Assembly (NCBI GenBank): GCA_005223125.1
Contig: NJBH01000002.1
Coordinates: forward strand, 62,001 to 126,000
Source of the DNA: Promethearchaeota archaeon Loki_b32
GTDB taxonomy: Archaea; Asgardarchaeota; Lokiarchaeia; Sigyniarchaeales; SOKP01
Reading direction: 5' to 3'
DNA length: 64,000 bases
A model generated the notes under the pieces. The model had not been told where the DNA came from. It made no database searches and saw only the letters and a program-made list of their open reading frames with translations. The translations under genes were made by a program, and so were the position numbers. Below, one piece after another: positions 34,801-43,405 of the stretch (positions are counted from its first letter, which is position 1; each line of letters begins with the position of its first letter).

Positions 34801-35106
34801 TTAAAGGATTTTATAGGTGATATTACACCTTTTAGAGAAGCAGATGATTTAATTGAAAAACGTTTCAATATTTCTCTAATTTATCCTCTCCAATTAGGAA
34901 AACACTATGGCGTTATTAAATTAAAAGGATTAGAAAAAGCTCTAATAGAAGTTGGAGAACAGATCCAGAAAGAACGGAAATTTTTCTTTATTTCTAGCCT
35001 TTTAAACTTTGCATTAGCCGGAAGAAAAGCATCTAGGGACGAAATAATAAGTGCTATAATTGACTTAAAAAGAAAAGGATTGATAATTCCCGCAAAAGTA
35101 GAATAA
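31813..35106 (+). CDS. Large cell-surface protein with cytoplasmic longin-like tail
   Basis: Up to 1117 residues from ATG 31753; ATG 31813 (residue 21, MKFFKYKTFLAL) gives a better signal-anchor and is preferred. Numbering is from 31753. A hydrophobic helix is at about 29-48, then about 700 exposed residues with many NxS/T sequons, an Ig-like beta domain at about 755-860 (GGKPLENFEIIFEV, EGIATVTIQF), a membrane helix at about 868-888 (YIIIGALAIASYVTV), and a cytoplasmic part of about 225 residues. That tail (IHKDVGVSIYNKQIS, LISGFLQAISHFRSEI) resembles longin/roadblock-type sensors. It looks like a receptor that could signal to small GTPases; ligand unknown. Confidence 0.75.
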   Translation: MKFFKYKTFLALILIMNLILPIYIIMPFYMNKNHQLNESFDISSQAVDRSGKIFDNITRFSKNCFINREQPSLNEQPSVNIPNYNISYAEMSFENITAVNYTRSIESDFSEFIFSSQNGPTCVYQKFAVEMNQYVNNVSILIQDINNPSSFTDENSWEVSIVNCLSDSVGTPNSFSNGTLGSLQKPHPITYAAHWEVFDFKNDGTGPIFLNTSNTKMTNDGRYWFAFRIKIPQDDSYFDGGPKFLYFNPDDDDIGEGDIYAISPDFSYDAYTINDVNVSEVTSGIYIKGDLDSFKYSDEDRYLTTDSNNVTIDLKVHLDNLKNSPFNYTELLILHKLLNWPFDHYKYIFSFDFYLIVNVSDISRIKNATLSIYNYKSLGWVTLPYDIIQENETMIYISIRNPWEKIEILRYMDNLASINNTLRFQLEYIGNGLGDFNISINHFKVEVGEIENLRTIQRHDPLVQELAFPSNIGIVNGSTASFGDQTLDSLEANDDDYYQAQALTNNLTFFMTFNVLNNMDSSLWDVDYYDWLVSYPNPAIPLMDIRISSNVSKPENLEYAILALHKGNATFDILEPDANKAEWIILSRPREFALMNETTTILHYDAGFTWIFLNLLNESRNNEINLVLFYYTNESSDHGFIVSINEFSLNFYIQNAIPSDISSSIGLGINSNALTPSDIRLQNFGIDIGDTGIGSGFWEGDIDNAVFPQGIFEFNITSLWHSIRFDVNGTYEIFKIEPILEFVETPASQYMTGTTFISVLITGYGGKPLENFEIIFEVLNSNGITIYEASSISNEEGIATVTIQFESTGERYSIQAEFAESGFYASVAIVSGYIRVVNEFILFMDEFLNVLPYIIIGALAIASYVTVRKVKHGKQRKFWASEAKILDDLVKIAHFMIIHKDVGVSIYNKQISLEGIDSDLISGFLQAISHFRSEIKKDSTAAEGKGFEMDYGDFKIVITDGNYVRVALILDGTPSEKLKENQWLFTEDFERRYGKLLKDFIGDITPFREADDLIEKRFNISLIYPLQLGKHYGVIKLKGLEKALIEVGEQIQKERKFFFISSLLNFALAGRKASRDEIISAIIDLKRKGLIIPAKVE

Positions 35107-35126
35107 ATATAAAAAAATAAATTAAC

Positions 35127-35136
35127 TTTTTTTTTT
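35127..35136 (+). terminator. T-tract terminator after the surface protein gene
   Basis: Ten T residues 20 bp after the stop of the surface protein, before the next gene's promoter. Confidence 0.4.
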
Positions 35137-35221
35137 CTTTAGATTATACATATATAATTTATATTTAATTGGATAAAGGGAATTTAATATTAAAGAAAAA
35201 GACGTTGATACTACCCTCAAT

Positions 35222-36484
35222 TTGATTTTAAGATTTAAACAAAGAGAAACTAGCACTTTATCAGTTGAATTACGTAAAAATATCAATATAATTCATTATT
35301 ACAATGAAATTATTCGCTTTTGGAATAAGTTGAATTTCATTATTATGAATACTTTCAAAGCCTCTAACTCTCTTGAAAAAGAGATACAGCCTCAATATTT
35401 CTATGCTACTTATAGATTATTATGGGAGCATGCTTCTGAGAAACAAATTCTTAATGAGTTACCAAATTTCGAGAAAGGATTCATAAAAAAAGTTAGAACA
35501 TTTTCTTGGGATAAAGCTCTTGCTCATAAAAATGAGAAAGAAAAACTTAGTATTTCAGCGGCAATCCCTAGTTTCATGATTGATCGTCTCATTCCAGTTA
35601 TGAGTAAAGATTTTATCAGAAGTAATGTTAAATTTATGAATAGATTAGAAGAAAGAACTGAAATCACTTTAAGGATTAATAATCTTAATGGAAAAATAAA
35701 TTCTCAAGAATTGTTAAAACAAGTCGTGGACACATTCAAAAAAAATAAAGTTCATTACCATAAAGATCATGAAATTCCCGAACTTTTTTGGATCCCCCTC
35801 TCACAAAAGAACAAAGTTATTAGAAATACGGCTTATCAAGATGGCAATCTTATTTTTCAAGATAAAGCTTCTGTCGCTGTAATTCACACTTTAGCCCCTA
35901 ATCCTGAAGATAAAATTTGCGATATGTGTGCTGCTCCAGGAATTAAAACTAGTCTAATTTCTCAATATATGAATAATAAAGGTCATATTATAGCAGGTGA
36001 ATTTCTCACTGAAAGAGTGAAAGTGATGAGATCTTTGTTTAATCAATTAAATGTTTTAAATTCTCACATCCTAAATACAGACAGTATTATTCTTCCCATT
36101 CGATTTCAAAATTATTTTGATAGCGTGTTGCTAGATGCTCCATGTACGGGATCTGGAACATTTTTGGCAAATCCAGAACTAAAATGGCGTCAAAATGAAA
36201 AATTTTTACATCAAAATGTTTTTTTACAGAAAAAATTATTTGAAAGTGCTCTAAAAATATTAAAACCAGGGGGAATTTTAGTCTATTCGACATGTAGTCT
36301 TTATCCAGAAGAAGGAGAATATCAAATTTTAGATTTTATGGATCGACTAGAACCTTTAGATATACCAAAGTGGTTCTCTCCAAGTTATAGAATTGATAAT
36401 AAAACTATTCAGGGAACTGGTAGGTTATTTCCTTCTGTTCATCATACTCAAGGATTTTTTATAGGAAAATTCAAAAAAAAGTGA
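35222..36484 (+). CDS. NOL1/NOP2/SUN-family RNA (cytosine-5) methyltransferase
   Basis: SAM-dependent m5C methyltransferase for tRNA or rRNA, 420 residues. The SAM site CDMCAAPGIKTSLI is near 233-246; motif IV is LLDAPCTGSGTF (about 299-310) and motif VI YSTCSLYPEEGE (about 352-363), the two Cys residues needed for catalysis and release. The long N-terminal part (about 200 residues) would be the RNA-recruiting domain. The longest start is TTG 35222; ATG 35345 would remove 41 residues. Its stop overlaps a GTG start of the next gene (GTGA at 36481). Confidence 0.88.
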   Translation: MILRFKQRETSTLSVELRKNINIIHYYNEIIRFWNKLNFIIMNTFKASNSLEKEIQPQYFYATYRLLWEHASEKQILNELPNFEKGFIKKVRTFSWDKALAHKNEKEKLSISAAIPSFMIDRLIPVMSKDFIRSNVKFMNRLEERTEITLRINNLNGKINSQELLKQVVDTFKKNKVHYHKDHEIPELFWIPLSQKNKVIRNTAYQDGNLIFQDKASVAVIHTLAPNPEDKICDMCAAPGIKTSLISQYMNNKGHIIAGEFLTERVKVMRSLFNQLNVLNSHILNTDSIILPIRFQNYFDSVLLDAPCTGSGTFLANPELKWRQNEKFLHQNVFLQKKLFESALKILKPGGILVYSTCSLYPEEGEYQILDFMDRLEPLDIPKWFSPSYRIDNKTIQGTGRLFPSVHHTQGFFIGKFKKK

Positions 36485-37308
36485 TAATTACACTCAATAT
36501 GTCAAAAAGAAAATTTTGGACGGTAGGTCAGATTGACGCCACCGGTGTACGAGGTCCACATGAGAAGGAACTCGAAGATATTAGTATGGCGAAATATCCG
36601 CTTTTTATTAACTTAGATAAGAAAGTATTAGAAGATATTGTTGATAAGGAATTAGGGGGTAAAATTGAAAATATCGGTTTTAGCGAAGATTGGGCAATTA
36701 ATATTGAAATGTTTCCAGAAGTAAACATTCATATGGCTTATTCATATTTTGGAGATGAGTTTGGGGATGATATTGAAGCTGAATTCAAGTTTTATTTTTC
36801 AGGAAAGCGAGTTTGCTGGGTTCCTGGAGAAGATAGTGCTACATTTATTGATATTGTTATGGGTCTCATCGAAAGAAAACTAAGAGCTCAAGAACCTTTT
36901 GAAATGAATTATAACATAAAAACAGATTTAATGGAAACAGTCTTAATCCAAAGAAGTGAACCATTTAAACTTCTAAAAGAAGGTGATAAACACGATTTAG
37001 CTACTTTTATGGGGGCAAAAGTCTGGAAAACAGAGAATGGATGGCGAATAAAAAAAGAATTTTTCACAGAAATTTTTATTGAAATTATATGGAATAAAAA
37101 TGAATTAGACATTAAATTCTCAGGTGAAAATTTATCTAAAAATATAGATAGTTATCATGTGGAATTTTTAGGTATTTTCATGCTCAATCACATTCTTAGA
37201 TTTATAACTGTAAATAACTTTGATAAAGATCTACCTGATATATGCTATATAATGTTCTCACGCTATTATACCAAAAATATTGGAAACTGGGACCATAGGG
37301 TAAGATAA
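36481..37308 (+). CDS. Conserved hypothetical soluble protein
   Basis: Not recognised. Up to 275 residues from GTG 36481 overlapping the methyltransferase stop, or 269 from ATG 36499 (MSKRKFWTVGQID). It is acidic and globular with no membrane helix; notable parts are HMAYSYFGDEFGDDIEAEF, KRVCWVPGEDSATFIDIVMG, and a C-terminal aromatic stretch (DICYIMFSRYYTKN). The 4-bp overlap suggests translational coupling to the RNA methyltransferase. Confidence 0.65.
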   Translation: MIITLNMSKRKFWTVGQIDATGVRGPHEKELEDISMAKYPLFINLDKKVLEDIVDKELGGKIENIGFSEDWAINIEMFPEVNIHMAYSYFGDEFGDDIEAEFKFYFSGKRVCWVPGEDSATFIDIVMGLIERKLRAQEPFEMNYNIKTDLMETVLIQRSEPFKLLKEGDKHDLATFMGAKVWKTENGWRIKKEFFTEIFIEIIWNKNELDIKFSGENLSKNIDSYHVEFLGIFMLNHILRFITVNNFDKDLPDICYIMFSRYYTKNIGNWDHRVR

Positions 37309-37339
37309 AATTAAAAAGAAAAATAATAAAAAAATTGTG

Positions 37340-37900
37340 TTAAATTGCTGTCCATAGAATTGATCTTCCCTTTTTTTCAGCACGTTTAATTTTCTTTGAA
37401 TTTTCGAGATCTGACATTATTTTCCAAATTTGCGAATTACTTAATTTGAAGTATCTTCTCAATTCTGGAGTGGTCATTTTTGTACCATTCAATAAATTTG
37501 GGATCAATCTTTTAATTTCATCGATGGTATTCTCATCAGAATCTTCATCTTTTTCATTTTCTTCAACGTTTGTTTTCATTTCTGTAATGATTTTGGAAGC
37601 AATTTTGTTTAACTGCTTTATATTATTATCAATAAGATTTTTGGGTCTCATAAAAAGACAGCAAAGTTCTAAATCCCTTGGAAATGCCACAATATAAAAT
37701 TTATCATATAAAATGGCTCTAGGTTTTTTAACTGATTCGTTTCCGCCGCGAAAAGCTAAATAAAAATTCATCGCAAAGTCATTTAAATTCACGCTATTTT
37801 TGATATCATCAAATTCCTTTTTCCACTTAATAAATGGACCATCGATCATATCAAATCCAATTAAGGCAGCTCCAAAAATTTCATTTTCAGTAAAATTCAA
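37340..37900 (-). CDS. Longin-like / winged-helix protein coupled to a small GTPase
   Basis: A 186-residue two-domain protein. Residues 1-110 (FGAALIGFDMIDGPFIKWKK, YLAFRGGNE, YDKFYIVAFPRD) look like a longin/roadblock-type fold common in Asgard proteins. A Glu/Asp linker follows, then a winged helix at about 127-186 (LNGTKMTTPELRRYFKL, SNSQIWKIMSDLENSKKIKR). The start is a TTG at 37900 overlapping the GTPase stop (TTGA); the strong AAGGAGGAGG ribosome site lies inside the GTPase's last codons. A DNA-binding domain fused to a GTPase-platform fold suggests GTPase-controlled transcription; the fold call is by pattern. Confidence 0.7.
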   Translation of the reverse strand: MNFTENEIFGAALIGFDMIDGPFIKWKKEFDDIKNSVNLNDFAMNFYLAFRGGNESVKKPRAILYDKFYIVAFPRDLELCCLFMRPKNLIDNNIKQLNKIASKIITEMKTNVEENEKDEDSDENTIDEIKRLIPNLLNGTKMTTPELRRYFKLSNSQIWKIMSDLENSKKIKRAEKKGRSILWTAI

Positions 37901-38424
37901 TTCTTCAACCTCCTCCTTATAACTATTTTATTTAATTCTTTTTTAATAATACTCAATAATTTCATTCGTTCTGAAGGGTTTATAGCACTTAGTCCGTAAG
38001 TTTTAATGTGTAGTATATCTTCAACTCTTTTATGATCCATCCGCCCATCACTTTTTACTAAATCCTGTTTATTTGCAATCGCAATTATAGGACACGCTTT
38101 TCCTACAAAATGACAAGCGTAATTAATGAGATCTCTTGAACTTAATACATTTCTAGGTGTTGAGTCAGTAACAACAAATATAATATCAGATCCTAATAAA
38201 TAATCCTTGGAATAGGTTTTTAAGTAGGTACTTTGGCCTCCTAAATCCCACACTCTCAAAATATAATCATCAAACTTAACTGTTTTAAGATCTAAGCCAT
38301 GAGTGGGAAAATACAATTGATTTATTTCATTTTCAGATAAGAGTTTCGCTAATGTTGTTTTACCTGTTGCGGGGTAACCTATTAATGTGATTTTAACTAA
38401 TTTATCTATTTCAGAACTCAACAT
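37897..38424 (-). CDS. Small GTPase (Arf/Rag-like switch)
   Basis: A 175-residue small GTPase. G1 GYPATGKTT at 16-24; G3 WDLGGQS, with the GG seen in Arf and Rag/Gtr types; G4 ANKQDL; the switch-I Thr lies in YFPTHGLDL. There is no lipid motif; the C-terminus is basic (VIRRRLKN). Those three Arg codons (AGG AGG AGG) double as the ribosome site for the next gene. It is the first gene of a two-gene operon with the longin/wHTH protein, recalling Rag/MglA GTPases with roadblock or longin partners. Confidence 0.88.
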   Translation of the reverse strand: MLSSEIDKLVKITLIGYPATGKTTLAKLLSENEINQLYFPTHGLDLKTVKFDDYILRVWDLGGQSTYLKTYSKDYLLGSDIIFVVTDSTPRNVLSSRDLINYACHFVGKACPIIAIANKQDLVKSDGRMDHKRVEDILHIKTYGLSAINPSERMKLLSIIKKELNKIVIRRRLKN

Positions 38425-38563
38425 TTCAATTCATCAATCAATCGATGATTCTTTAAGAAAATTGAAATGAAAAAGAATATGAATCTGCGAAATATCCAGA
38501 TAATACAAGAAGAAATTTAGAAGTAAGTTATAAAAAAATTTTAAAATTTTAGATAAAAACTGG

Positions 38564-39289
38564 TTATTTACTTCTTAAAAGGCACTTTTTCATCCACTTT
38601 GGCAATAAGAATCCTCCATACCAACAAATAGCGCTTATTATTAAAATTATTCTAGTTATTATTATCGTTACTTCATTTAGAGTTATCGCTGAGTCTAATA
38701 ATGCCCCAACAGCAAAAGCAATATAAGCGATTATTAATAGTTTCCCTTTGAGTTTTACTTCTGGATCTTTGGATTTTAATGAAAGATTAGCAAATAAAAA
38801 GCCTGTAACTACAACTATTAGTAGAAATGATATTAGAAATATCATAATGAACGAATTATACCTGACATCAACAGGAGGATTTAGTTCTCCTATTATATTT
38901 GGATCTATAAAAAGAAATGAAAAGAAAAGAATCTCAAAGATTAATCCATATAGAGCAAATACCAAAAGTATTAGTTTACGTTTTTCAGTATACAAAAATT
39001 CTGTAAAGGCTAATAACCAAAGAGTTATTGCAAAAGGTACCAGAATATTTCCTATCATAAAATATGCCTCTGGTGTAATTCCAACACCGTTAGACAATGC
39101 TACAAGAAAAGATAGGCTGGAACTCCACCATGGACAACTGATAAGTATCCATGTTGCTCCAACCATTAAATAAATCCTTTCTTTGTATTTAAAGTATCTT
39201 GAGAGAATTATAAAACCTACTAATAGAGAGATCGCCACAAAAATGAGAGAACATACTCCATTTACAGTATCTAAAAGACTTAATGACAT
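38564..39289 (-). CDS. Seven-helix membrane protein
   Basis: Not assigned to a family. The 241 residues carry seven clear hydrophobic helices (about 10-30, 38-60, 75-97, 105-130, 145-165, 180-205, 210-232), with short loops and a basic C-terminus (WMKKCLLRSK). The layout resembles the 7TM sensor halves seen in archaeal signalling proteins, but no kinase or other output domain is attached. The gene stands alone. Confidence 0.65.
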   Translation of the reverse strand: MSLSLLDTVNGVCSLIFVAISLLVGFIILSRYFKYKERIYLMVGATWILISCPWWSSSLSFLVALSNGVGITPEAYFMIGNILVPFAITLWLLAFTEFLYTEKRKLILLVFALYGLIFEILFFSFLFIDPNIIGELNPPVDVRYNSFIMIFLISFLLIVVVTGFLFANLSLKSKDPEVKLKGKLLIIAYIAFAVGALLDSAITLNEVTIIITRIILIISAICWYGGFLLPKWMKKCLLRSK

Positions 39290-39386
39290 AATACAAACTT
39301 GAATTCATTTTATTGTTATAAATATAAATTAAGAGGTTGGATTATATAAATTTTGAAACTTTTTGAGTGAATTCAAACTAAAAATT

Positions 39387-41276
39387 CTAGATATTATATA
39401 AAAAGATTAATAGAATCAATGAAAAGAAAGTTGGACCAATCAAACTTATTGTTAATAAACTTTGAGATACTTTTAGACATTCTTTAAGGGTATCAATAAT
39501 AGTATTGAAATACTGTGGGTCACCCCAAACTTTAACTTGTTCATATGAGTCCTTGTATAAAAACTCAACGGGTTCTAAATCTTTTTCAGCTTTTTCAATT
39601 AGGATTTTTAATTTTTCAAGTATTATATCAATTTTAATTTTATCACCAATTGGGGAGTATCCTCTGCTAGAAAACTGTCTAGCAACTGTATGTGAATCAG
39701 AGGTAGTAATCTCACCTTTTTCAATTCCCTGATTTTGTAGCATATTCAATATAAAAGATCTTATTTCTAAAAATGCATTATTTCCATCGAAATGAATTAA
39801 CACGGTTTTTTGGTTATTAAATGTATTTTTAAATAAATGAACAACAATCCCTCCAAAACCTATTCCATCGTTTTCTGAAAATTCTTTCATTGGATCTTTT
39901 GCTACGCCATACATTAAAGTTGTTTTTTCAGTAAGCCCTGGTTTATTCTTTTTAATGAACTTCTCAGCTACATCTATTAAATCATTAGCTTCAATAGAAT
40001 TTTTTTCTATTAATATTTCATCACCAATTATTGAGTTATGAGAATCAATAACTATAACATCTTTAAATCCTTCTTTCTTTGCTATTTTGAGTATATCATT
40101 GCCTACTTCAACTTGAATATCATCAGAAGGTAAAGGATGCCTTGTTAAAAAGAGAAGTGGTGTTTGGTTAACAACCATTCCGATAAGTTTAGCCGAATTA
40201 GATATTTTTCTTGAAAAATCAATAACTTCTGAATTCCATTCTAAGGAGCTATTGCCAGCAACATCTTCTATATCTTGTTTAATTCGGGTGAGTACCTTGT
40301 CAACATCAAACTGGGATGTTAAATTTTGTGCATGTGTATTAGTTGTGTGATATACTGTTGTACCTTTTATGTCTGAAAATGCTTTATATATATGTTCAGG
40401 TAAATCAGAAGACCCACAAGTCTTAAAAGGTCCAAAATGAACGTTAGGAATCATGAATAGCCCCTTTAACCTTTTTGTTTCCTTACTACGAATTATTAAA
40501 TATTGAATTTTAACTTCAGATTTTATTCCAACTCTATCAAAGTAGCTTTCTATTAAATCATCATTCCCATCTGTTAACATAGAAAGAACAAACGCTCTAA
40601 TGAATGGATATCCCCCCATTCCTATTGCTTCCTGAAAAATATTACTTACTCGGAATAATCCTCTCCTGTACGGAATTGCGAATAATAGAGCACAAACTAC
40701 AAAGAAAATTAGAGCTTTCACAAAAAAATACATATCAAAAAATTGAAACGTGTAAAGGCTATAAAGAATTATTGTTGCTATGGGTTGAACTAACGATAGG
40801 ATTAAATAACCTGGACGTCCAGAGGTAGTAAATGAAAAATATAAAACAAAAGCTACAATAAATGCGAGAATAGTTCCTAATATCAGAAAAACTTCCTGTA
40901 ATTTAATATCATCTAAAAGAATGGCGACTATTTGACCAAAAATAAATGTAACCTGTATAATTGCACTAATAAATGCATTCAATTGAATTGACCACCCAGT
41001 TGGAGGTGCTCTTAAAATTGGGACTCTCTTTGAATAAAGCAAAATAGAAAATAAAGTGCCGAAACTAGAAGATACTAAAAATAGAAATATAAAACGAAAA
41101 AAATGAAAAAAATCAAAATATCTTCTTAGCAAGAAATAATTTAATAAAGATGATAGCAAACCTAAGATAATAGGAGTGCTTAAAAATATAGAATATGCTA
41201 ACTTTTTTGACGAAAATAATTCCATATATGAGATTATTCCCGGAATTTGGCGGCTTGTTTTTTTTCTTATGATCAT
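39387..41276 (-). CDS. DUF2070 family membrane protein
   Basis: Archaeal DUF2070 protein, 629 residues. The N-terminal part has six or seven helices (to about residue 205); then a large soluble domain of about 380 residues with family-typical segments MIPNVHFGPFKTCGSSDLPE and VIDSHNSIIGDEI and a DGIGFGGIVVHLF stretch; and one C-terminal helix. Its role is unknown, although it is widespread in archaea. The soluble domain has a His/Asp/Cys-rich pattern that could bind metal. Confidence 0.85.
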   Translation of the reverse strand: MIIRKKTSRQIPGIISYMELFSSKKLAYSIFLSTPIILGLLSSLLNYFLLRRYFDFFHFFRFIFLFLVSSSFGTLFSILLYSKRVPILRAPPTGWSIQLNAFISAIIQVTFIFGQIVAILLDDIKLQEVFLILGTILAFIVAFVLYFSFTTSGRPGYLILSLVQPIATIILYSLYTFQFFDMYFFVKALIFFVVCALLFAIPYRRGLFRVSNIFQEAIGMGGYPFIRAFVLSMLTDGNDDLIESYFDRVGIKSEVKIQYLIIRSKETKRLKGLFMIPNVHFGPFKTCGSSDLPEHIYKAFSDIKGTTVYHTTNTHAQNLTSQFDVDKVLTRIKQDIEDVAGNSSLEWNSEVIDFSRKISNSAKLIGMVVNQTPLLFLTRHPLPSDDIQVEVGNDILKIAKKEGFKDVIVIDSHNSIIGDEILIEKNSIEANDLIDVAEKFIKKNKPGLTEKTTLMYGVAKDPMKEFSENDGIGFGGIVVHLFKNTFNNQKTVLIHFDGNNAFLEIRSFILNMLQNQGIEKGEITTSDSHTVARQFSSRGYSPIGDKIKIDIILEKLKILIEKAEKDLEPVEFLYKDSYEQVKVWGDPQYFNTIIDTLKECLKVSQSLLTISLIGPTFFSLILLIFLYNI

Positions 41277-41418
41277 TTATGATTGAATTGAATTTATTAA
41301 AAATGATTATACTTAATTGAAAAAATAACTTCTATAGTTATGAATAAATTCATATAATTATATCTTTATGTAAAAGACCATAATAAAATATAAAATAAAA
41401 CATTTTTTTATAAAGAAT

Positions 41419-42507
41419 ATGGAAAATAATTCACAAAGATTAGTTCATCTCGCAAATAAGAACTTCAGTGAAGTTCTTAAAGATGGATTTAAGCTTTTCA
41501 TCCAAAATTATAAAACACTAATTTTACCCTTAGCTTTTTTTCAAGTTATTTTAATTATTTTAAATGTTTTTTTGTTAACTGATTTGAATTGGTTTATTGA
41601 TTCTTTAGGAATAACACTTGCAGATACAATGGAAAGCCTTGTTGAATCAACCTCTCTTACTCCAGACGAATTTCAAACACTAATGCGCTACACATTTTTG
41701 AATTTTGCCTCTCTCTTTTTACAAAATTTAATAGGAGCAATAATTATTACAATTGCGATGTGTTCAGTTGGTAATTACGTTTTTAGGAAGTATATGAATG
41801 AGGATGTTAGGTTTGTGGATTCATTTAAATCTGCTTTTAATAAAAAGATATTTTTCGCAATTTTAATATTGGGAATTTGTTTACCTGTAAGCTTTATAAT
41901 ATATATTCCAGCGATATTTATTTTTGGATTTTTTATTTTTTTGGTGTTCACTTATAATATGGAAGTGAAAAAAAATCCCATATCAGAAGCTCGTGCAATT
42001 GCTAAAGGTAATTTCTGGAAAATTATTGGAGTTTTTATTATCAATATACTCATCATTTTAACAGTTAGCCAAATATTTACTTCTATAATAGACTTTTTTC
42101 TAATAAATGATTCAACAATCCCGATTATAAATAGTTGGTATGATCCTGCAACAAGAAATTTTGGAATGTTAATACTATATAATATCTTTTATAATATTGT
42201 TGATATAATTCTTGCTCCATTATTTGTATGTTTATTAACTGCATTATTTTCATCTTTGAAAGCTAAGAAAGATTTAGGCTTTCAATATCAACAAGATTAT
42301 CAGCCTTCAAGAGACATGTATCAAGAATCATATAAATATCTTAGACCAGAACCCTATATTGTTCCCGAGACCGAAGAATCTACAACACTCCCTCAGATAA
42401 GAGTGGAAGGCAGGTTTTATTGCCCATTTTGTGGAACCCTAATTCAAACTCCAAAGAAATTCTGTCCTAATTGTGGAGAGAACCTCAAAGATATTATTGG
42501 TAATTAA
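41419..42507 (+). CDS. Membrane protein with C-terminal zinc ribbon
   Basis: A 362-residue protein with six or so hydrophobic helices (residues about 30-280), a pattern like the membrane domains of glycerophosphodiester phosphodiesterase-type or DUF7847-like proteins, then a Pro/Glu/Tyr-rich linker and a C-terminal zinc ribbon CPFCGTLIQTPKKFCPNCG (two CxxC pairs near 335-354). Function unknown. The downstream PAC2 gene begins 18 bp later, so they may share an mRNA. Confidence 0.7.
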   Translation: MENNSQRLVHLANKNFSEVLKDGFKLFIQNYKTLILPLAFFQVILIILNVFLLTDLNWFIDSLGITLADTMESLVESTSLTPDEFQTLMRYTFLNFASLFLQNLIGAIIITIAMCSVGNYVFRKYMNEDVRFVDSFKSAFNKKIFFAILILGICLPVSFIIYIPAIFIFGFFIFLVFTYNMEVKKNPISEARAIAKGNFWKIIGVFIINILIILTVSQIFTSIIDFFLINDSTIPIINSWYDPATRNFGMLILYNIFYNIVDIILAPLFVCLLTALFSSLKAKKDLGFQYQQDYQPSRDMYQESYKYLRPEPYIVPETEESTTLPQIRVEGRFYCPFCGTLIQTPKKFCPNCGENLKDIIGN

Positions 42508-42525
42508 AAGAAAGAAATAACAAAA

Positions 42526-43314
42526 ATGTATATAAATATTGAGAAAAAGTTTGATTTAGAAAAGGAAAATATAAAAAATCCGATTTTATTGATAGGATGG
42601 CCAGGGATAGCATTAGTTGCTAAATTAGCAATTACATCAATACAAGAATCATTAAACGCTAAAGAATTTATGAATATTCAATACTTTGATTTCCCTGCGA
42701 AAGCAGTTGTCGAGAATGGAACTCTAGAAATCCCTAATGCAACTGTATTTTATAAAGCTGCTGAAAAAGATGATGGTAATGATTTTTTTATTCTTACCGG
42801 CACTTACCAACCCCAAACACCTGAGGGTGTTTTTGAATTTTCTAAAGCTTTTTGTGAAGAGATACATAATATAACTGGAGGAGTAAAAATGTATGTAAGC
42901 ACCGGTGCTATGATTTCAGATATCGTCCATGATGCACCTTCAGTATATGTTTGTGGAACTGACGAAGATTTAGTTCAGACATTTTTAAAACTAGAAAATA
43001 CTAAACTATATGAGGGAGGATATATCTCTGGAGCAAATGGTATCTTACCCGCATGGGCAGGATCGAAAGGTTATGCCCCGGGAGTTTGTCTTTTAGCAGA
43101 AACTCTTCCTTTACCAATGATGACATTAGATCCGCGTTCTTCAAAAGCCCTTGTTTCTATATTAAAGGAGTATTTTTCTCTAGAAATGGATTTTAGTAAA
43201 TTAAATGAAAAAATAAAGGAAATGGAAGCCATTTTTGAATCATTTAAGAAACAAGCAGATCAATTTATGAAACCCCCTCGAGAAGATAGAGGTCCAGATT
43301 CTTATTTCCGCTAA
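42526..43314 (+). CDS. PAC2-family (proteasome assembly chaperone-like) protein
   Basis: A 262-residue PAC2-fold protein. The family signature PILLIGWPGIALVAKLAITSI is at about 20-40, YFDFPAKAVVENG follows, then FILTGTYQPQT and the GANGILPAWAG stretch near 168-178. A C-terminal helix (residues 225-255) is probably coiled coil. In archaea such proteins are linked to 20S proteasome assembly, but a direct role is not proven, and PAC2 proteins are often multi-copy. Confidence 0.88.
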   Translation: MYINIEKKFDLEKENIKNPILLIGWPGIALVAKLAITSIQESLNAKEFMNIQYFDFPAKAVVENGTLEIPNATVFYKAAEKDDGNDFFILTGTYQPQTPEGVFEFSKAFCEEIHNITGGVKMYVSTGAMISDIVHDAPSVYVCGTDEDLVQTFLKLENTKLYEGGYISGANGILPAWAGSKGYAPGVCLLAETLPLPMMTLDPRSSKALVSILKEYFSLEMDFSKLNEKIKEMEAIFESFKKQADQFMKPPREDRGPDSYFR

Positions 43315-43405
43315 AGGTTTGTTAGCCTATTCTAAATTAAAAATAGTTTATAAAAAAAGGAAAATGTAACTTTATTTAATACTAAATTCGTATAATTGAC
43401 CCATA

